A stretch of DNA of 64,000 nt, taken from positions 1 to 64,000 of the forward strand of contig NZ_BMGL01000007.1 of NCBI RefSeq assembly GCF_014640175.1, read 5' to 3'. This document shows positions 1 through 9,721 of the stretch, piece by piece (positions within the stretch are counted from its first letter, which is position 1; each line of letters opens with the position of its first letter). A program made the translations under genes and the position numbers. This DNA comes from Psychroflexus salis (GTDB taxonomy: Bacteria > Bacteroidota > Bacteroidia > Flavobacteriales > Flavobacteriaceae). The notes under the pieces are model-generated. The model made no database searches, was not told the origin of the DNA, and saw nothing but the letters and a program-made list of their open reading frames with translations.

Positions 1-132
1 ATTGGTTGTTTTTCCCATGGCAGAAACTACCATCACTTTATTTTCTGCACCCATGAGTTGCATTACACGAGCAACATTTTGTACTCCTTCTGCATCTTTT
101 ACAGACGCTCCACCAAATTTAAAAACCTGCAT
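1..132 (-). CDS. lysC: Aspartate kinase, N-terminal fragment (gene runs off the window)
   Basis: Only the first 44 codons are present, because the gene continues left of base 1. The translation opens with MQVFKFGGASVKDAEGVQNV, the KFGG nucleotide-binding start of the aspartokinase family, and continues with a VMVVSAMGKTTN stretch (VVSAM.G.TN is typical of the family). The enzyme phosphorylates aspartate, the first step towards lysine, threonine and methionine. The ATG (complement of 130-132) lies 4 nt after the stop codon of the upstream acetyltransferase, so the two are almost certainly co-transcribed. Whether the protein is a lone kinase or fused to homoserine dehydrogenase cannot be seen here. 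Confidence 0.88.
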   Translation of the reverse strand, partial: MQVFKFGGASVKDAEGVQNVARVMQLMGAENKVMVVSAMGKTTN

Positions 133-136
133 TTTT

Positions 137-622
137 TTATGTTTTACTATTTTCTATTGCATTTTGTATTCCTTTTTCGTCCAAATGAACGGTATTCCAT
201 TCCTGCATTACGTTGGCTCCATACGAATTGTAAAATTCTATCGCCGGGGTATTCCAATCCAAAACTACCCATTCTACTCTTTTCAATTTTTGTTGGTGTG
301 CGTAGGATACCACTTTATCCAACAAAGCTCTTCCCACTCCTTTACCACGCATTTTTTGGGTTACAATTAAATCCTCTAAATGAATGCTTTTTCCTTTCCA
401 GGTAGAAAATCGTGGGTAAAACAAAGCCATCCCGATAATTTCGTTTCTAAATTCTGCAACATAACATTTAAAAAAAGCTTCGTCGCTAAACCCATATTGA
501 AGCAATATTTCTTCGGTTACCTCCACCGCGTCAGGTTCCTTTTCATAGACTGCTAATTCTTCAATAAGTTGTAAAATATTGGGAATATCTTTTTCTGTTG
601 CCCATCGAATTTTAAAATCCAT
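137..622 (-). CDS. GNAT family N-acetyltransferase (diamine/thialysine acetyltransferase-like)
   Basis: 161-residue cytosolic acetyltransferase of the Gcn5-related fold. The acetyl-CoA pyrophosphate loop is visible as MRGKGVGRALL (about residues 91-101), preceded by the beta-4 strand HLEDLIVT and followed by the WNTPAIEFYNSYGA segment (about 123-136) that closes the fold. The overall pattern, including YEKEPDAVEVT near residue 26 and the LED strand, resembles spermidine/spermine or thialysine acetyltransferases (SSAT2 type), but the acceptor substrate is inferred only. It is the first gene of a two-gene unit with aspartokinase (4-nt gap), so an amino-acid or diamine substrate linked to lysine metabolism is plausible. 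Confidence 0.85.
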   Translation of the reverse strand: MDFKIRWATEKDIPNILQLIEELAVYEKEPDAVEVTEEILLQYGFSDEAFFKCYVAEFRNEIIGMALFYPRFSTWKGKSIHLEDLIVTQKMRGKGVGRALLDKVVSYAHQQKLKRVEWVVLDWNTPAIEFYNSYGANVMQEWNTVHLDEKGIQNAIENSKT

Positions 623-763
623 AATTCATTTTAAAGCTGTAAAAATAGGCATTAAATTGAATTTGTTGTTTTGAAGCCACTTAAGGATTTGTTATAAATA
701 TTTCCTACCGAAACATGCTGGCCTATACTTATTAATTTTACTTTGGTTTTGCTTTATGAATTT

Positions 764-800
764 CATTAGCATTTTATTCATAAAGAATAAAATGCTAATG
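764..800. terminator. Perfect 16-bp hairpin between the barrel gene and the GNAT gene
   Basis: Arms 764-779 and 785-800 are exact reverse complements around a 5-nt loop, with T6 at 801-806 on the plus strand. It lies just beyond the stop codon of the minus-strand barrel gene (817). Read in that gene's direction the U-tract is weak; read in plus direction it is a textbook terminator, but no plus-strand gene enters it. I call it the 3'-end hairpin of the GLPGLI/barrel operon. Confidence 0.6.
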
Positions 801-816
801 TTTTTTGAAGTTATTT

Positions 817-3522
817 CTATAAATTATAAGTTAATCTAAAGCTTATAAATCTAGGTTGAATAAAAAACTGTGATGCACTTACTGAAAATGCATTTGCATC
901 CGATCGAGCAATAAATTTAGTATCGAGTAGGTTAGTCGCTTTTAGTTCGTACTCAAATTTAGCGTCTTTGTTCTTTCTGTAATTTAAAGATGCGTCCCAA
1001 AATTCGAATGAATTTAAAGTTCTATTTTCGTCTTGTAAATTATTGTAGGCATATTTTGTTCTAAATGTAAACTTTTCCCAAATTAATGCATCAAATTCTA
1101 TAGAAGGTGCGTTGGTATAAAAAGTAGTTTGCCTAGATCCTTGGTTATTTTCTTGAATACTAAAGTCGTAACGAATGGTAAAGTTGGGTGATTTTTTATA
1201 GTTTGTTCTTAGTTCAGCTCCATAATTTTGACTGTAACTTTCGTTTACCGATCGTTGATTTTGAATAAATTGATTGAATTTACTGTAATTAAATCCAGCA
1301 TTTAAACTTGCTCTTAATTTACCAAATCGCCTTTGAAATCTTCCATTTGCAGTAAAGGTTTCGTCTGCAAAAGAAGAGTTGAAGGGTGAACTAGTTCGAA
1401 TAACACTTTCGAAATTGGTTAAGTTCCTAATTTGGTCGATGCTTTTTCTGTAATTTAAAAAAGCAAATACATTGGTGTAATTAAATAAGTTGAAGCTAAA
1501 ATAATTTAAATTTAAATTATGAGATAAGGCATTTTCTAATTCTTCATTTCCTATAAATAAAGAATTAAAATTGTTGAGTACTAAACCACGAGCAAGATTA
1601 GTTACGTCTGTAAATTGATTTTGCATACTGTAATTAAACACAATACGCTCGCTCTTTTTTAATTGTATTCGAGCATCAAAATCGGGCAATAAACGGAAAA
1701 AATTGTCTTTGTATTCTTCCCCAAATTGAATGTTCCTGTTTCCATAAGCATGTGCAGAAAAACCAGGTGTAAGTGTAAATATTCCTGCTTTTAATTGGTA
1801 ATGAATGCCTAAGTAAACATCGCTAAAGTTATACTGCGTATCGTTAGTGTTTAAGCCTTGATTTATGGTTGTAGTGGGAATAAAAGTAGAACCATTGTCT
1901 AATATTTGAAAGATATCAGAATCGAAATCTTGGCGACTTAAAATACTTCCTAAGGTAAAATTGATGTTGCTTTTATTGTTTATAATATACCAATAATCTA
2001 GCTTAGCGTCTAGTTGATTAGACAAAACTCTTCGGTTTTGAGCTACATTATAATTAATTTGACTTGGATCTAAGCCAATAGCATTTGCTGTACTTCCGTA
2101 ACCATCTTTATCTTCTAAAAGAGCATTGTAAAATGGGTCTTCGTCTTGTATTAGGTGCTGAGCTTCAAAAGAAAAGATATTACGCTCATTTAAGGTGTAG
2201 TAGTAATTAAAATTTTGGTTTATACTATAGGGCGTTACTTCTTCTAACTGATTAGTATTTCCTATTACAGAAGAAAGTAAATTTCGGCCTTCTTGTTCTT
2301 TAGAGATTCTTGCCAACACATCATAGTCTAACTGATTTTGTGCATTTTCTTTATAAATCGCACTTAATTTTACAATGCCTTGGTCGCTTTTTTGTTGGGT
2401 AGAGGTTTCTGTAATTTCATCTGGAATTCCTAAGCTTTCGTCGGTATATAAAACTGAATTATTCTGCTGCAAATCTATCCGGCTGCTCGAAAAAATAGCA
2501 AATCCACTCAAGTCTAACTTTTCTGTTGGTGCGTATGTAAAATTAGCCGCAGCCAGTTTAGTTTCAATATTTTCTGCTCTATTATTTTGTAAAGCGCTAA
2601 AGTTTAGGTTGTTGTTCCCTAAATTAAGATTTGTACCACTCGATCTGCTCGGGTTTCTAAATCCGCCCGTAAAATTTCGAATATCTCTATTGGTTAACGC
2701 AAGTTCGCCCAAGTTATTTATATCGCCAATAAAATTAATACTGTACTTTGGGCTGTAATAAAATAGTTTTGGTTGAACTAAGTAAAGTTCTCCATCGGTA
2801 GATGCACCTCCGCCTGCAGTAATATTACCAAACCAAAAATTTTCTTTGCCTTCTTTTAATTTAATGTTCATAGCAATATTGTCTTGGTTGTTTTGAACAC
2901 CACTTAGTTGACCAACTTCTGCATAGTTTTTTAGTACTTGAACTTTATCTACCGCATTAGATGGAATATTTTTTGCTCCTAATTTAGTATCTCCATCAAA
3001 AAAATCTTTTCCATCAATCATTAATTTTTGAACTCGTACGCCTTCAACTTCTATATCGCCATCTTCTGTGACTTCAACTCCTGGTAAATTTTTTAAAATG
3101 TCTTCGAGTTTGCGTTCAGTGCCTACTTTAAACGAATCTGCATTATAAGTAAGCGTGTCACCACTAATGGTAACAGGCATTTCGTAAGTTAATTCGACTG
3201 CATCAAGTAATTCATCTTCATATAAAACAAAATCTTTTATTAGATCTTCATTTTTTGTTTGTAAAGATTCTTCCGCTGTTTTCATTCCCAAATAACTCAC
3301 CTGAATTTTATAGGAAGTCATTTTTTTTAATGAAATAATATATTTGCCTTTATCATTTGTAATAGCGTAACCATCTAAAGCATTCGTTTCTGTGTTAATG
3401 GCAATAATATTAGCTAATTCTAAGGCTGTACCTAAACTATCTTTTACAACACCTTGAACATTGATTTGGGCAAATGTATTTCCTATACATAACAGGAAAA
3501 TACTTAAACATATTTTTCTCAT
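817..3522 (-). CDS. Outer-membrane beta-barrel protein, TonB-dependent-receptor-like, with carboxypeptidase regulatory-like domain
   Basis: 901 residues. A signal peptide (MRKICLSIFLLCIGNTFAQ) is followed by a carboxypeptidase-D regulatory-like beta-sandwich (about 20-105, with INVQGVVKDSLGTALELANI). Next come a plug-like region (about 115-225, with LEDILKNLPGVEVTEDGDIEV) and a long barrel rich in alternating aromatic strands, ending in ISFRLTYNL with the terminal aromatic/leucine typical of outer-membrane barrels. No clear TonB box is visible. It follows a GLPGLI gene at 39 nt on the same strand; this pairing recurs in Flavobacteriia. The substrate is unknown, possibly a peptide, metal or sugar. 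It belongs to the outer membrane beta-barrel family rather than the classical siderophore receptors. Confidence 0.88.
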   Translation of the reverse strand: MRKICLSIFLLCIGNTFAQINVQGVVKDSLGTALELANIIAINTETNALDGYAITNDKGKYIISLKKMTSYKIQVSYLGMKTAEESLQTKNEDLIKDFVLYEDELLDAVELTYEMPVTISGDTLTYNADSFKVGTERKLEDILKNLPGVEVTEDGDIEVEGVRVQKLMIDGKDFFDGDTKLGAKNIPSNAVDKVQVLKNYAEVGQLSGVQNNQDNIAMNIKLKEGKENFWFGNITAGGGASTDGELYLVQPKLFYYSPKYSINFIGDINNLGELALTNRDIRNFTGGFRNPSRSSGTNLNLGNNNLNFSALQNNRAENIETKLAAANFTYAPTEKLDLSGFAIFSSSRIDLQQNNSVLYTDESLGIPDEITETSTQQKSDQGIVKLSAIYKENAQNQLDYDVLARISKEQEGRNLLSSVIGNTNQLEEVTPYSINQNFNYYYTLNERNIFSFEAQHLIQDEDPFYNALLEDKDGYGSTANAIGLDPSQINYNVAQNRRVLSNQLDAKLDYWYIINNKSNINFTLGSILSRQDFDSDIFQILDNGSTFIPTTTINQGLNTNDTQYNFSDVYLGIHYQLKAGIFTLTPGFSAHAYGNRNIQFGEEYKDNFFRLLPDFDARIQLKKSERIVFNYSMQNQFTDVTNLARGLVLNNFNSLFIGNEELENALSHNLNLNYFSFNLFNYTNVFAFLNYRKSIDQIRNLTNFESVIRTSSPFNSSFADETFTANGRFQRRFGKLRASLNAGFNYSKFNQFIQNQRSVNESYSQNYGAELRTNYKKSPNFTIRYDFSIQENNQGSRQTTFYTNAPSIEFDALIWEKFTFRTKYAYNNLQDENRTLNSFEFWDASLNYRKNKDAKFEYELKATNLLDTKFIARSDANAFSVSASQFFIQPRFISFRLTYNL

Positions 3523-3561
3523 TGAATTAATTTGAAGTTGGTTGAAGCAAAAACTAGAAAA

Positions 3562-4434
3562 TTAACGGCCTCTATTTCTACCGCCATACATTTCTCGCAT
3601 TTCTTCCATTTTTTGTTTTATGGTTTTATTGTATTCTTCTTGAGTGATTTCTTGTCCTTTAGAAGGTACAATTATATCTTCTCTCTCCGCTGGGTTTAAA
3701 ACAATTTTAGTGCACAAGATTGTGGTTTTATCTGCATTTACTTCTAAAATTAAGCCAGGTAAACCCCAATACTCACCTGGACCTTGATTAACAGGAATTT
3801 GTGGTGTATACCAAGCTACTATTTCAATAGTTTTAGGAATTTCAATATCTTCAACAACAGTTTTTGTATTAGTAGTATCTACTTCTTTCTCATTTTTCTT
3901 TTGCTCATCTGTATTTCTTCTTCGCATACTTCTCCAATCAAACTCGTCTACTTCTTTTATAGCAATAGCTTTAAAACACATATATTGACCAATTTGTTTG
4001 GTTTCGCTTGTCATTTTCCAGTCTAATTTTTTTAATTCGTCTTTTATTAAAAAACGTTTTCCAAAAAACTCCTGTTCCTGTAATAACTCTTGGTTTTTTA
4101 CATTTTTATACTGTGGACCTCCCGTAAAACTTGAAGCAAATCCGCCCCAGCCTCCACCACTTCCAGGCGCGGCTAGTTTTTCGTCTTCCTTATAAATCGA
4201 TTCGGTTTTATTGAAGTTTAGAATAAAGGTTTTTTCAAGAAAGCTCTTCATTCGCTCCATAATTTGTTTGCGCTGTTGTTCGCTCATCTCTCTTCCTCCC
4301 CAATCGCCTAAATCCATAGTGGTTTTGGTTTGATAAATAGCTTTGCCCTGAAAGTCTTGTGCATGACTTAATTCAAAGAAACTTAAAAACAAGACAACAA
4401 TGCTTAAAAACTTTAATTCGCTACGAAAAATCAT
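3562..4434 (-). CDS. GLPGLI family secreted protein
   Basis: 290 residues with a signal peptide (about 1-25, cleaved after SHA). The family-naming motif GLPGLI is present exactly at about 224-229, within EYWGLPGLILEVNADKT. The interior has a Gly/Trp-rich stretch (about 91-106) and charged, Arg/Glu-rich segments, with an RNRGR C terminus. The GLPGLI family is restricted largely to Bacteroidota and has no established activity; members sit next to TonB-receptor-like barrels, as here (39 nt upstream of the barrel gene). I infer a periplasmic or surface partner of that barrel. Transcription probably starts in the 283-bp divergent region shared with fbp. Confidence 0.92.
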   Translation of the reverse strand: MIFRSELKFLSIVVLFLSFFELSHAQDFQGKAIYQTKTTMDLGDWGGREMSEQQRKQIMERMKSFLEKTFILNFNKTESIYKEDEKLAAPGSGGGWGGFASSFTGGPQYKNVKNQELLQEQEFFGKRFLIKDELKKLDWKMTSETKQIGQYMCFKAIAIKEVDEFDWRSMRRRNTDEQKKNEKEVDTTNTKTVVEDIEIPKTIEIVAWYTPQIPVNQGPGEYWGLPGLILEVNADKTTILCTKIVLNPAEREDIIVPSKGQEITQEEYNKTIKQKMEEMREMYGGRNRGR

Positions 4435-4663
4435 AAGTGATATATTTTATTAATCTAATAGGACTCTATTAAGTATTAGACTCTTTTTTAGAGATAATGT
4501 TACATTCTCATTTTAAAATCTAAACTTAGACCCAAAGTTGCATTTTCTATCTTCAGATTTTTATAGATTAAATAAAAAATTACACATAAACCTATAAGGC
4601 TTCAAACAAAGTAAACAAAATTTTATGTAATCGATAATTTATAGAATTAAAGGATTTAAAAAG

Positions 4664-4693
4664 TTCCATAAACTATTGATTTTTCTATTTTTG
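4664..4693 (+). promoter_or_regulatory. Candidate fbp promoter (near-consensus -33, -7 TATTTTTG)
   Basis: TATTTTTG at 4686-4693 matches the Bacteroidota -7 box TAnnTTTG. Exactly 19 nt upstream lies TTC (4664-4666) in place of the -33 TTG. The ATG of fbp is 24 nt downstream of the -7 box. One mismatch at -33 keeps this tentative. Confidence 0.4.
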
Positions 4694-4717
4694 CGTAAAA
4701 CTAAATCGTTTTCGTAA

Positions 4718-5752
4718 ATGAAAAAAAAGAACCAAACTTTAGGAGAATTTATTATTGAAAATCAAGAATCTTTTCAATATTCATCTGGCGAATTATCACG
4801 ACTAATCAATTCCATACGCTTAGCTGCAAAAGTTGTAAACCATGAAGTAAACAAAGCTGGATTGGTAGATATTACAGGTTCTGCTGGAGAAGAAAACATC
4901 CAAGGAGAACAACAACAAAAATTAGATGTGTATGCCAACGAAACCTTTATCCAAACTTTAATTAATCGTGAAATTGTTTGCGGAATCGCTTCTGAAGAAA
5001 ACGATAATTACATTACTATACAAGGACAAAATGAAAAACACAACAACAAATATGTGGTCTTGATGGATCCGCTCGATGGCAGCTCAAACATCGATGTAAA
5101 TGTTTCGGTAGGAACCATTTTTTCAATTTACAGAAGAGTTACACCTGAAGGAGCTCCTGTTGAGATGGAAGATTTTCTTCAGCCTGGAAACCAGCAAGTG
5201 GCTGCAGGCTACATTATTTATGGAACCTCTACTATGTTGGTTTACACCACAGGTTGCGGTGTAAATGGCTTTACGTTAAATCCAGCAATTGGCACCTATT
5301 ATTTGAGCCACCCGAATATGCAATTCCCAGAAAATGGAAATATTTACTCTATTAATGAAGGAAATTATGTGCATTTTCCGCAAGGCGTAAAAGATTATAT
5401 TAAGTATTGCCAAGCCGAAGAAGGAGAAAGACCTTACACTTCTCGTTACATCGGTTCCTTAGTTTCAGACTTTCATAGAAACATGATTAAAGGCGGAATT
5501 TACATGTATCCCAAAAGTTCGAAAGCTAACAACGGGAAATTACGATTATTATACGAATGTAATCCGATGGCTTTTATAGCCGAGCAAGCAGGAGGTAAAG
5601 CTAGTGATGGTTTTCAACGTATTTTAGACATCCAACCATCTGAATTACACGAGCGTGCTCCATTTTTCTGTGGAAGTAAAAATATGGTAGAGAAAGCAGA
5701 AGAGTTTATGCAAGCTACCGAAGCTAAACTTACTACGAAAGTAGCGAAGTAA
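4718..5752 (+). CDS. fbp: Class I fructose-1,6-bisphosphatase
   Basis: 344 residues, the normal length of class I FBPase. It hydrolyses fructose 1,6-bisphosphate to fructose 6-phosphate in gluconeogenesis. The metal/phosphate site [10 protein letters not shown] is at about 117-126, preceded by the ASEEN acidic segment (about 91-95), and the substrate-binding [10 protein letters not shown] lies near 289-298. The ATG at 4718 follows a TAnnTTTG box. The last 20 bp overlap the 3' end of the convergent PaaK-like gene, so the two genes share a terminator region inside coding sequence. Pgk is also in this window (22.8 kb), but not in an operon with it. Confidence 0.97.
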   Translation: MKKKNQTLGEFIIENQESFQYSSGELSRLINSIRLAAKVVNHEVNKAGLVDITGSAGEENIQGEQQQKLDVYANETFIQTLINREIVCGIASEENDNYITIQGQNEKHNNKYVVLMDPLDGSSNIDVNVSVGTIFSIYRRVTPEGAPVEMEDFLQPGNQQVAAGYIIYGTSTMLVYTTGCGVNGFTLNPAIGTYYLSHPNMQFPENGNIYSINEGNYVHFPQGVKDYIKYCQAEEGERPYTSRYIGSLVSDFHRNMIKGGIYMYPKSSKANNGKLRLLYECNPMAFIAEQAGGKASDGFQRILDIQPSELHERAPFFCGSKNMVEKAEEFMQATEAKLTTKVAK

Positions 5753-7043
5753 ATTGTTTTAGTTTACCGCTTTTAGAACGTTCTAAAGTTTCTAATTGTA
5801 CAAACTCTATTTGTAAATTAGGTTCTAAATAGGTAGTCATTGCGTTTTCAATAGCCTTTATTTCTTCGTTATGCAATTCTCGATCGGCTGCATATTGCAC
5901 TTCAAAATGAGATTTGGTTTTTTGAAGCACTTTAATCTCTTTAACTACTCCTTTATCTTCAATAACCGATTTGGTTACATAGTAAAAAGTTAAGCCTGGA
6001 ACGCGCTTACCGCTTGGTAAAATGGCAAAATCGTTAGTTCTACCAATGAGTTTTTTTAAAATTGGTTTTTTTGCAGTGCTCGAAAGGTCTAGAATTCCAA
6101 CATCGCCAATTTTGTATCGAATAAAGGGATGTGCCTTGTTATACAAAGCCGTAATTACAATATTTCCTTCTTCGCCATAAGGAACAGGTTTATTATGATC
6201 ATCTAAAATTTCTACCCAAATGGTTTTGCTATTTATTTCCCATTCATCTTGCGGATTTTGAAAAGCGATTAAATCCAGTTCGCTTGCTCCATATTCGTTT
6301 ACAACAGGAACTTGAAAAGCTTCTTCTAAAATCTTCTTGTCTTCTTCAAAAAGCATTTCGCTGGTAACAATACAAAGTTTTAAAGTTGGACAAATTTGTT
6401 TTAGTTGAATTCCTTCATTTAAAACATACTTAGCAAATTGTACAATCGAACTGGTATAACCATTAATGTAATCGAATTTTTTTTGTTTAAATTCATTTAC
6501 AAATTCAGCTAAAACCGCGTCGCTTAAATCGTAAATATTAAAACGAAATCGTCCCGCCATTTTATCTTTTAAGCGTTCTTTTTGATGACCAACAAAGTCT
6601 TTAGGAATACCGTAAAATCGAGCTTCGAAAGATTGATTTGGAATGATATTGTGCAATTTATACCGAGAAAAAATATGCGTCCAAGTTAAAGCATGACAAA
6701 ATTTATCTTTCGCAAAAATGAATGGATTACCACTAGAACCTGAAGTTTTATTTATAAAAATATCTTTTTTAGCTAAACCATTGCTCAATCTATTTTGTAG
6801 AGGTTGCTGTAAATCTTGTTTGGTCATAACTGGAATGTCTTCCCAGTTTTTTGGTAATCTACTTCCAACAAGCTGTTTATAAGCAGGATTGTTTTGAAAA
6901 TGAAATTGTAAAATTTCGTTTTTTTTAGCTTCAATGTAATTTGCGTAGTCTTCATTTGGAATCGACAAAATGTGTTGAAACTCTTTTTTTGCTTCCTTCA
7001 TAGGGAAGCCTTTTACACGAAGCGAAAAATTCAACAAATTCAT
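5733..7043 (-). CDS. PaaK/CapK-like adenylate-forming enzyme (phenylacetate-CoA ligase family)
   Basis: 436-residue member of the ANL adenylate-forming superfamily, PaaK branch. The P-loop-like signature [12 protein letters not shown] (about 97-108) matches the TSGTTG motif, the NEYGASE aryl/adenine motif is present (about 250-256), and [22 protein letters not shown] (A5-like, about 295-316) and SGKLK near the C terminus carry the usual motifs. PaaK makes phenylacetyl-CoA, but in Bacteroidota most such stand-alone proteins have no proven substrate and no paa genes are adjacent. The C terminus overlaps fbp by 20 bp in convergent orientation. A second in-frame ATG at 7001 could be the true start. 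Confidence 0.8.
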   Translation of the reverse strand: MNLLNFSLRVKGFPMKEAKKEFQHILSIPNEDYANYIEAKKNEILQFHFQNNPAYKQLVGSRLPKNWEDIPVMTKQDLQQPLQNRLSNGLAKKDIFINKTSGSSGNPFIFAKDKFCHALTWTHIFSRYKLHNIIPNQSFEARFYGIPKDFVGHQKERLKDKMAGRFRFNIYDLSDAVLAEFVNEFKQKKFDYINGYTSSIVQFAKYVLNEGIQLKQICPTLKLCIVTSEMLFEEDKKILEEAFQVPVVNEYGASELDLIAFQNPQDEWEINSKTIWVEILDDHNKPVPYGEEGNIVITALYNKAHPFIRYKIGDVGILDLSSTAKKPILKKLIGRTNDFAILPSGKRVPGLTFYYVTKSVIEDKGVVKEIKVLQKTKSHFEVQYAADRELHNEEIKAIENAMTTYLEPNLQIEFVQLETLERSKSGKLKQFTSLLS

Positions 7044-7120
7044 TTAGATTTTCTTCATAAAATATTCGTTGCCAATTTACAAAGATTTACTTTTGGGGCA
7101 ATCTGAAAAATGCTTTTAAA

Positions 7121-8398
7121 ATGAATATTCTTTTGTTAGGTAGCGGTGGTAGAGAACACGCTTTAGCTACCAAGTTTATTGAAAGTCCCTTATGCAAAAA
7201 GTTGTATGTTGCCCCAGGAAATGCGGGAACACTCGAAATGGCAACTAATGTTTCTTTAAATGTAAACGATTTTGCTGCTGTAAAAAAGCAACTCATCGAT
7301 TTAAAAATCGATATGTTAGTGGTTGGTCCAGAAGATCCGCTGGTAAATGGCATTACTGATTTTGTTAAGAAAGATGAAGCCATACAACATATAAAAGTGA
7401 TTGGTCCATCGCAAGCTGGAGCTGCTTTGGAAGGAAGCAAAGAACGCGCTAAACAATTTATGGAAGCGCACCACATTCCGACCGCTAAATACAAAAGCTT
7501 CAATAAAAGTGAAGTGCAAGAAGCTAAAGATTTTTTAGATGAAATGAATCCGCCTTATGTATTGAAAGCCGATGGATTAGCTGCAGGAAAAGGCGTTTTA
7601 ATTATTGAAAATAAAGCAGAAGCTGAAGCAGAAATTGAAGCCATGTTAACCGGACATAAATTCGGAAAAGCTTCAGAAAAATTAGTGATTGAAGAATTTC
7701 TTTCAGGAATAGAACTTAGTGTTTTTGTACTTACCGACGGAAAAAATTACATTACACTTCCTAATGCAAAAGATTATAAACGCATTGGAGAAGGCGATAC
7801 CGGTTTAAACACTGGTGGAATGGGTGCCATTTCTCCAGTACCATTTGCAGATGAAGACTTTATGAGTCATGTTGACCGAGACATAATTCAACCTACAATA
7901 AACGGATTAGCGCAAGAAAATATAGACTACAAAGGATTTGTTTTTATCGGTTTAATGAAAGTAGAAAATAAAGCTTACGTAATTGAATATAATGTGAGAA
8001 TGGGCGACCCCGAAACTGAGGTTGTTATTCCTAGAATTCAAAATGATTTAATTGAAGTTTTAAGTCTATTAGAAACTCAAGAACTTAACCAAATAAATTT
8101 AAACCTAGACCAACGTACAGCAACTACTTTAATGTTGGTTTCGGGTGGTTATCCAGAAGCTTACGAAAAGGGGAAGAAAATAACGGGATTAGAAAATATT
8201 ACAGAAACAAAGATTTATCACGCAGGTACAACCTACAACAAAAATAAAGACTTAATTACAAACGGAGGGAGAGTTTTAGCCCTTACTAGTTTTGGAAAAG
8301 ACTATAAAGAAGCTTTACAAAAAAGCTACGCCAGTGCAGAAAAGATTAATTTTGAAGGGAAAAATTTCAGAACAGATTTAGGTCAAGATTTAGCCTAA
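7121..8398 (+). CDS. purD: Phosphoribosylamine-glycine ligase (GAR synthetase)
   Basis: 425 residues, full length. It joins glycine to 5-phosphoribosylamine using ATP, the second step of purine synthesis. The N-terminal MNILLLGSGGREHALA is diagnostic, the ATP-grasp segment KADGLAAGKGV is at about 149-159, GEGDTGLNTGGMGA at about 223-236, and the metal-binding YNVRMGDPETEVV at about 290-302. It is divergent from the PaaK-like gene (77 bp between starts). The stop codon lies inside the 3' arm of a strong terminator hairpin (separate entry), so transcription appears monocistronic. Confidence 0.97.
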   Translation: MNILLLGSGGREHALATKFIESPLCKKLYVAPGNAGTLEMATNVSLNVNDFAAVKKQLIDLKIDMLVVGPEDPLVNGITDFVKKDEAIQHIKVIGPSQAGAALEGSKERAKQFMEAHHIPTAKYKSFNKSEVQEAKDFLDEMNPPYVLKADGLAAGKGVLIIENKAEAEAEIEAMLTGHKFGKASEKLVIEEFLSGIELSVFVLTDGKNYITLPNAKDYKRIGEGDTGLNTGGMGAISPVPFADEDFMSHVDRDIIQPTINGLAQENIDYKGFVFIGLMKVENKAYVIEYNVRMGDPETEVVIPRIQNDLIEVLSLLETQELNQINLNLDQRTATTLMLVSGGYPEAYEKGKKITGLENITETKIYHAGTTYNKNKDLITNGGRVLALTSFGKDYKEALQKSYASAEKINFEGKNFRTDLGQDLA

Positions 8399-8417
8399 AT
8401 CTGTTCTGTTTTATTTT
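8368..8417 (+). terminator. purD intrinsic terminator overlapping the stop codon
   Basis: Perfect 15-bp stem, arms 8368-8382 and 8394-8408, loop 8383-8393, followed by TTTTATTTTT-type U-tract. The 5' arm encodes the last residues of PurD (RTDLG) and the TAA stop (8396-8398) sits in the 3' arm, so a terminating ribosome would cover the hairpin. Confidence 0.88.
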
Positions 8418-8430
8418 TAAGTTAGTAATC

Positions 8431-8667
8431 TTATTGTTTCCCTAAATACGAATGTGCTTTAACATCAGTTCGTTCTTCGTTGTTGTTACTGTAAGTTTTT
8501 AATTGCTTCATCCAATATAAAAAAGCAACAAAAGCGATAAGCATAAACAACCAATTTAGGGCATTTGCAGCAGTCCAAGAAGATTCCTGTAATTCTCTAA
8601 GTGCGTCTAAAGGTAAAAAAAGTACATCTTCAAATAAACTTGCTATTCCTTCAAAAAAATCTTTCAT
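8431..8667 (-). CDS. DUF6341-like small membrane protein
   Basis: 78 residues: an amphipathic N terminus (MKDFFEGIASLFEDVLFLPLDALRELQ is the family-like region, given in part), one membrane segment at about 37-52 (NWLFMLIAFVAFLYWM) and a short charged tail. From memory of flavobacterial gene order, a DUF6341 protein sits between purD and the DUF6427 membrane protein, as here. No function is known. It is transcribed towards purD, and its start is divergent from the DUF6427 gene. Confidence 0.7.
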   Translation of the reverse strand: MKDFFEGIASLFEDVLFLPLDALRELQESSWTAANALNWLFMLIAFVAFLYWMKQLKTYSNNNEERTDVKAHSYLGKQ

Positions 8668-8803
8668 AAGTATACTAAGTAATAATTACCTTGCAAAAAT
8701 AATAATTAATACCAATAGAGCTGTAAAAGTAGGCTAAATAGTAAATTAAATTTTACTGATTTAAAAATAAGCTAAAATGTAGCTTGGCTATAATTTTATA
8801 AAA

Positions 8804-9721
8804 ATGATATTAACCCGTTTTTTAAGCAAGTCTAAACCCATTGTGTTTGTTAGCTTAGCGTGCTATTTAAGCATTCATTTTTGGATAGATATTTTGCCTG
8901 TTACTACAGTAAATATATTTGCAATTATTGGAAAATACTTTATTCTTTTATCTCTGTTTTTTGGTATCAATTTTATAGTAAAACGCAATAAAATAAACCA
9001 TACCAATGCTTTTGCTGTATTTACATTTATTGCATTGTGTACTTCGTTGCCGGAGATTTACTTAAACGCAAATGTGTTAATTCCTGCTTTTTTTGTCTTG
9101 TTAGGCTTACGTAGACTAATAAGTTTAAAAACACAAATTGAGCCCAAAAAGAAAATATTCGATGCGTCCTTGTGGTTTTTTGCGGCTAGTTTATTTCAAC
9201 CCTATTTGGTATTGCTTATGTTGGTGGTTTTTTATGCTGTTGTTGAGTATACGCTGTACGATGCAAAAAACTTTTTTATTCCACTAATAGCTTGGATTTG
9301 CGGTGCTTTATTTTTTACTGCTTTTAAACTTATACAAACCGATGAGTGGCAGTTTTTTTATGAAGCTTATACCGATTTTGGATGGAATAACTTTCGTTTA
9401 ATTTGGCAAGAAAATCCCTTATTTATTTGCATTTTCAGCTTGTTTAGTTTGTTTATACTTTTTAGTATTTTTAAAATAATAAGTGGGGTAGCGCTGGCTT
9501 TAAAAACAAGCTTAAACCTCATCTTATTAAGTTTTATTGTTGTTTTGGTGGGTTGGGCTTTTGCAGAAAAAACACAAATTGATGCATTAGGCATTGCCGT
9601 GCTTCCTTTAAGCATGCTAGCTGGAAACGTTTTTCAATTAAAAATAAAGCCGGTTTTAAAAGAAGTTCTGTTTCTACTATTGCTAGTATTAAGCCTGAGT
9701 AGTTTTTTAGGCAGCATTTAA
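8804..9721 (+). CDS. DUF6427-like polytopic membrane protein
   Basis: 305 residues, almost entirely hydrophobic, with about nine to ten predicted membrane segments (for example about 15-32, 40-60, 65-80, 115-145, 155-170, 205-225, 235-250, 285-303). No soluble domain or catalytic motif is evident. It precedes DUF4254 and a GT9 glycosyltransferase on the same strand, so a role in envelope or lipopolysaccharide assembly is a reasonable inference. The assignment to DUF6427 rests on length, topology and gene order, not on a search. Confidence 0.7.
   Translation: MILTRFLSKSKPIVFVSLACYLSIHFWIDILPVTTVNIFAIIGKYFILLSLFFGINFIVKRNKINHTNAFAVFTFIALCTSLPEIYLNANVLIPAFFVLLGLRRLISLKTQIEPKKKIFDASLWFFAASLFQPYLVLLMLVVFYAVVEYTLYDAKNFFIPLIAWICGALFFTAFKLIQTDEWQFFYEAYTDFGWNNFRLIWQENPLFICIFSLFSLFILFSIFKIISGVALALKTSLNLILLSFIVVLVGWAFAEKTQIDALGIAVLPLSMLAGNVFQLKIKPVLKEVLFLLLLVLSLSSFLGSI

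Noticed and set aside
623-763. Lysine or threonine leader peptide before the GNAT-aspartokinase operon
   Set aside because: I translated the short ORFs on the minus strand; none has runs of Lys, Thr or Met codons followed by a terminator.
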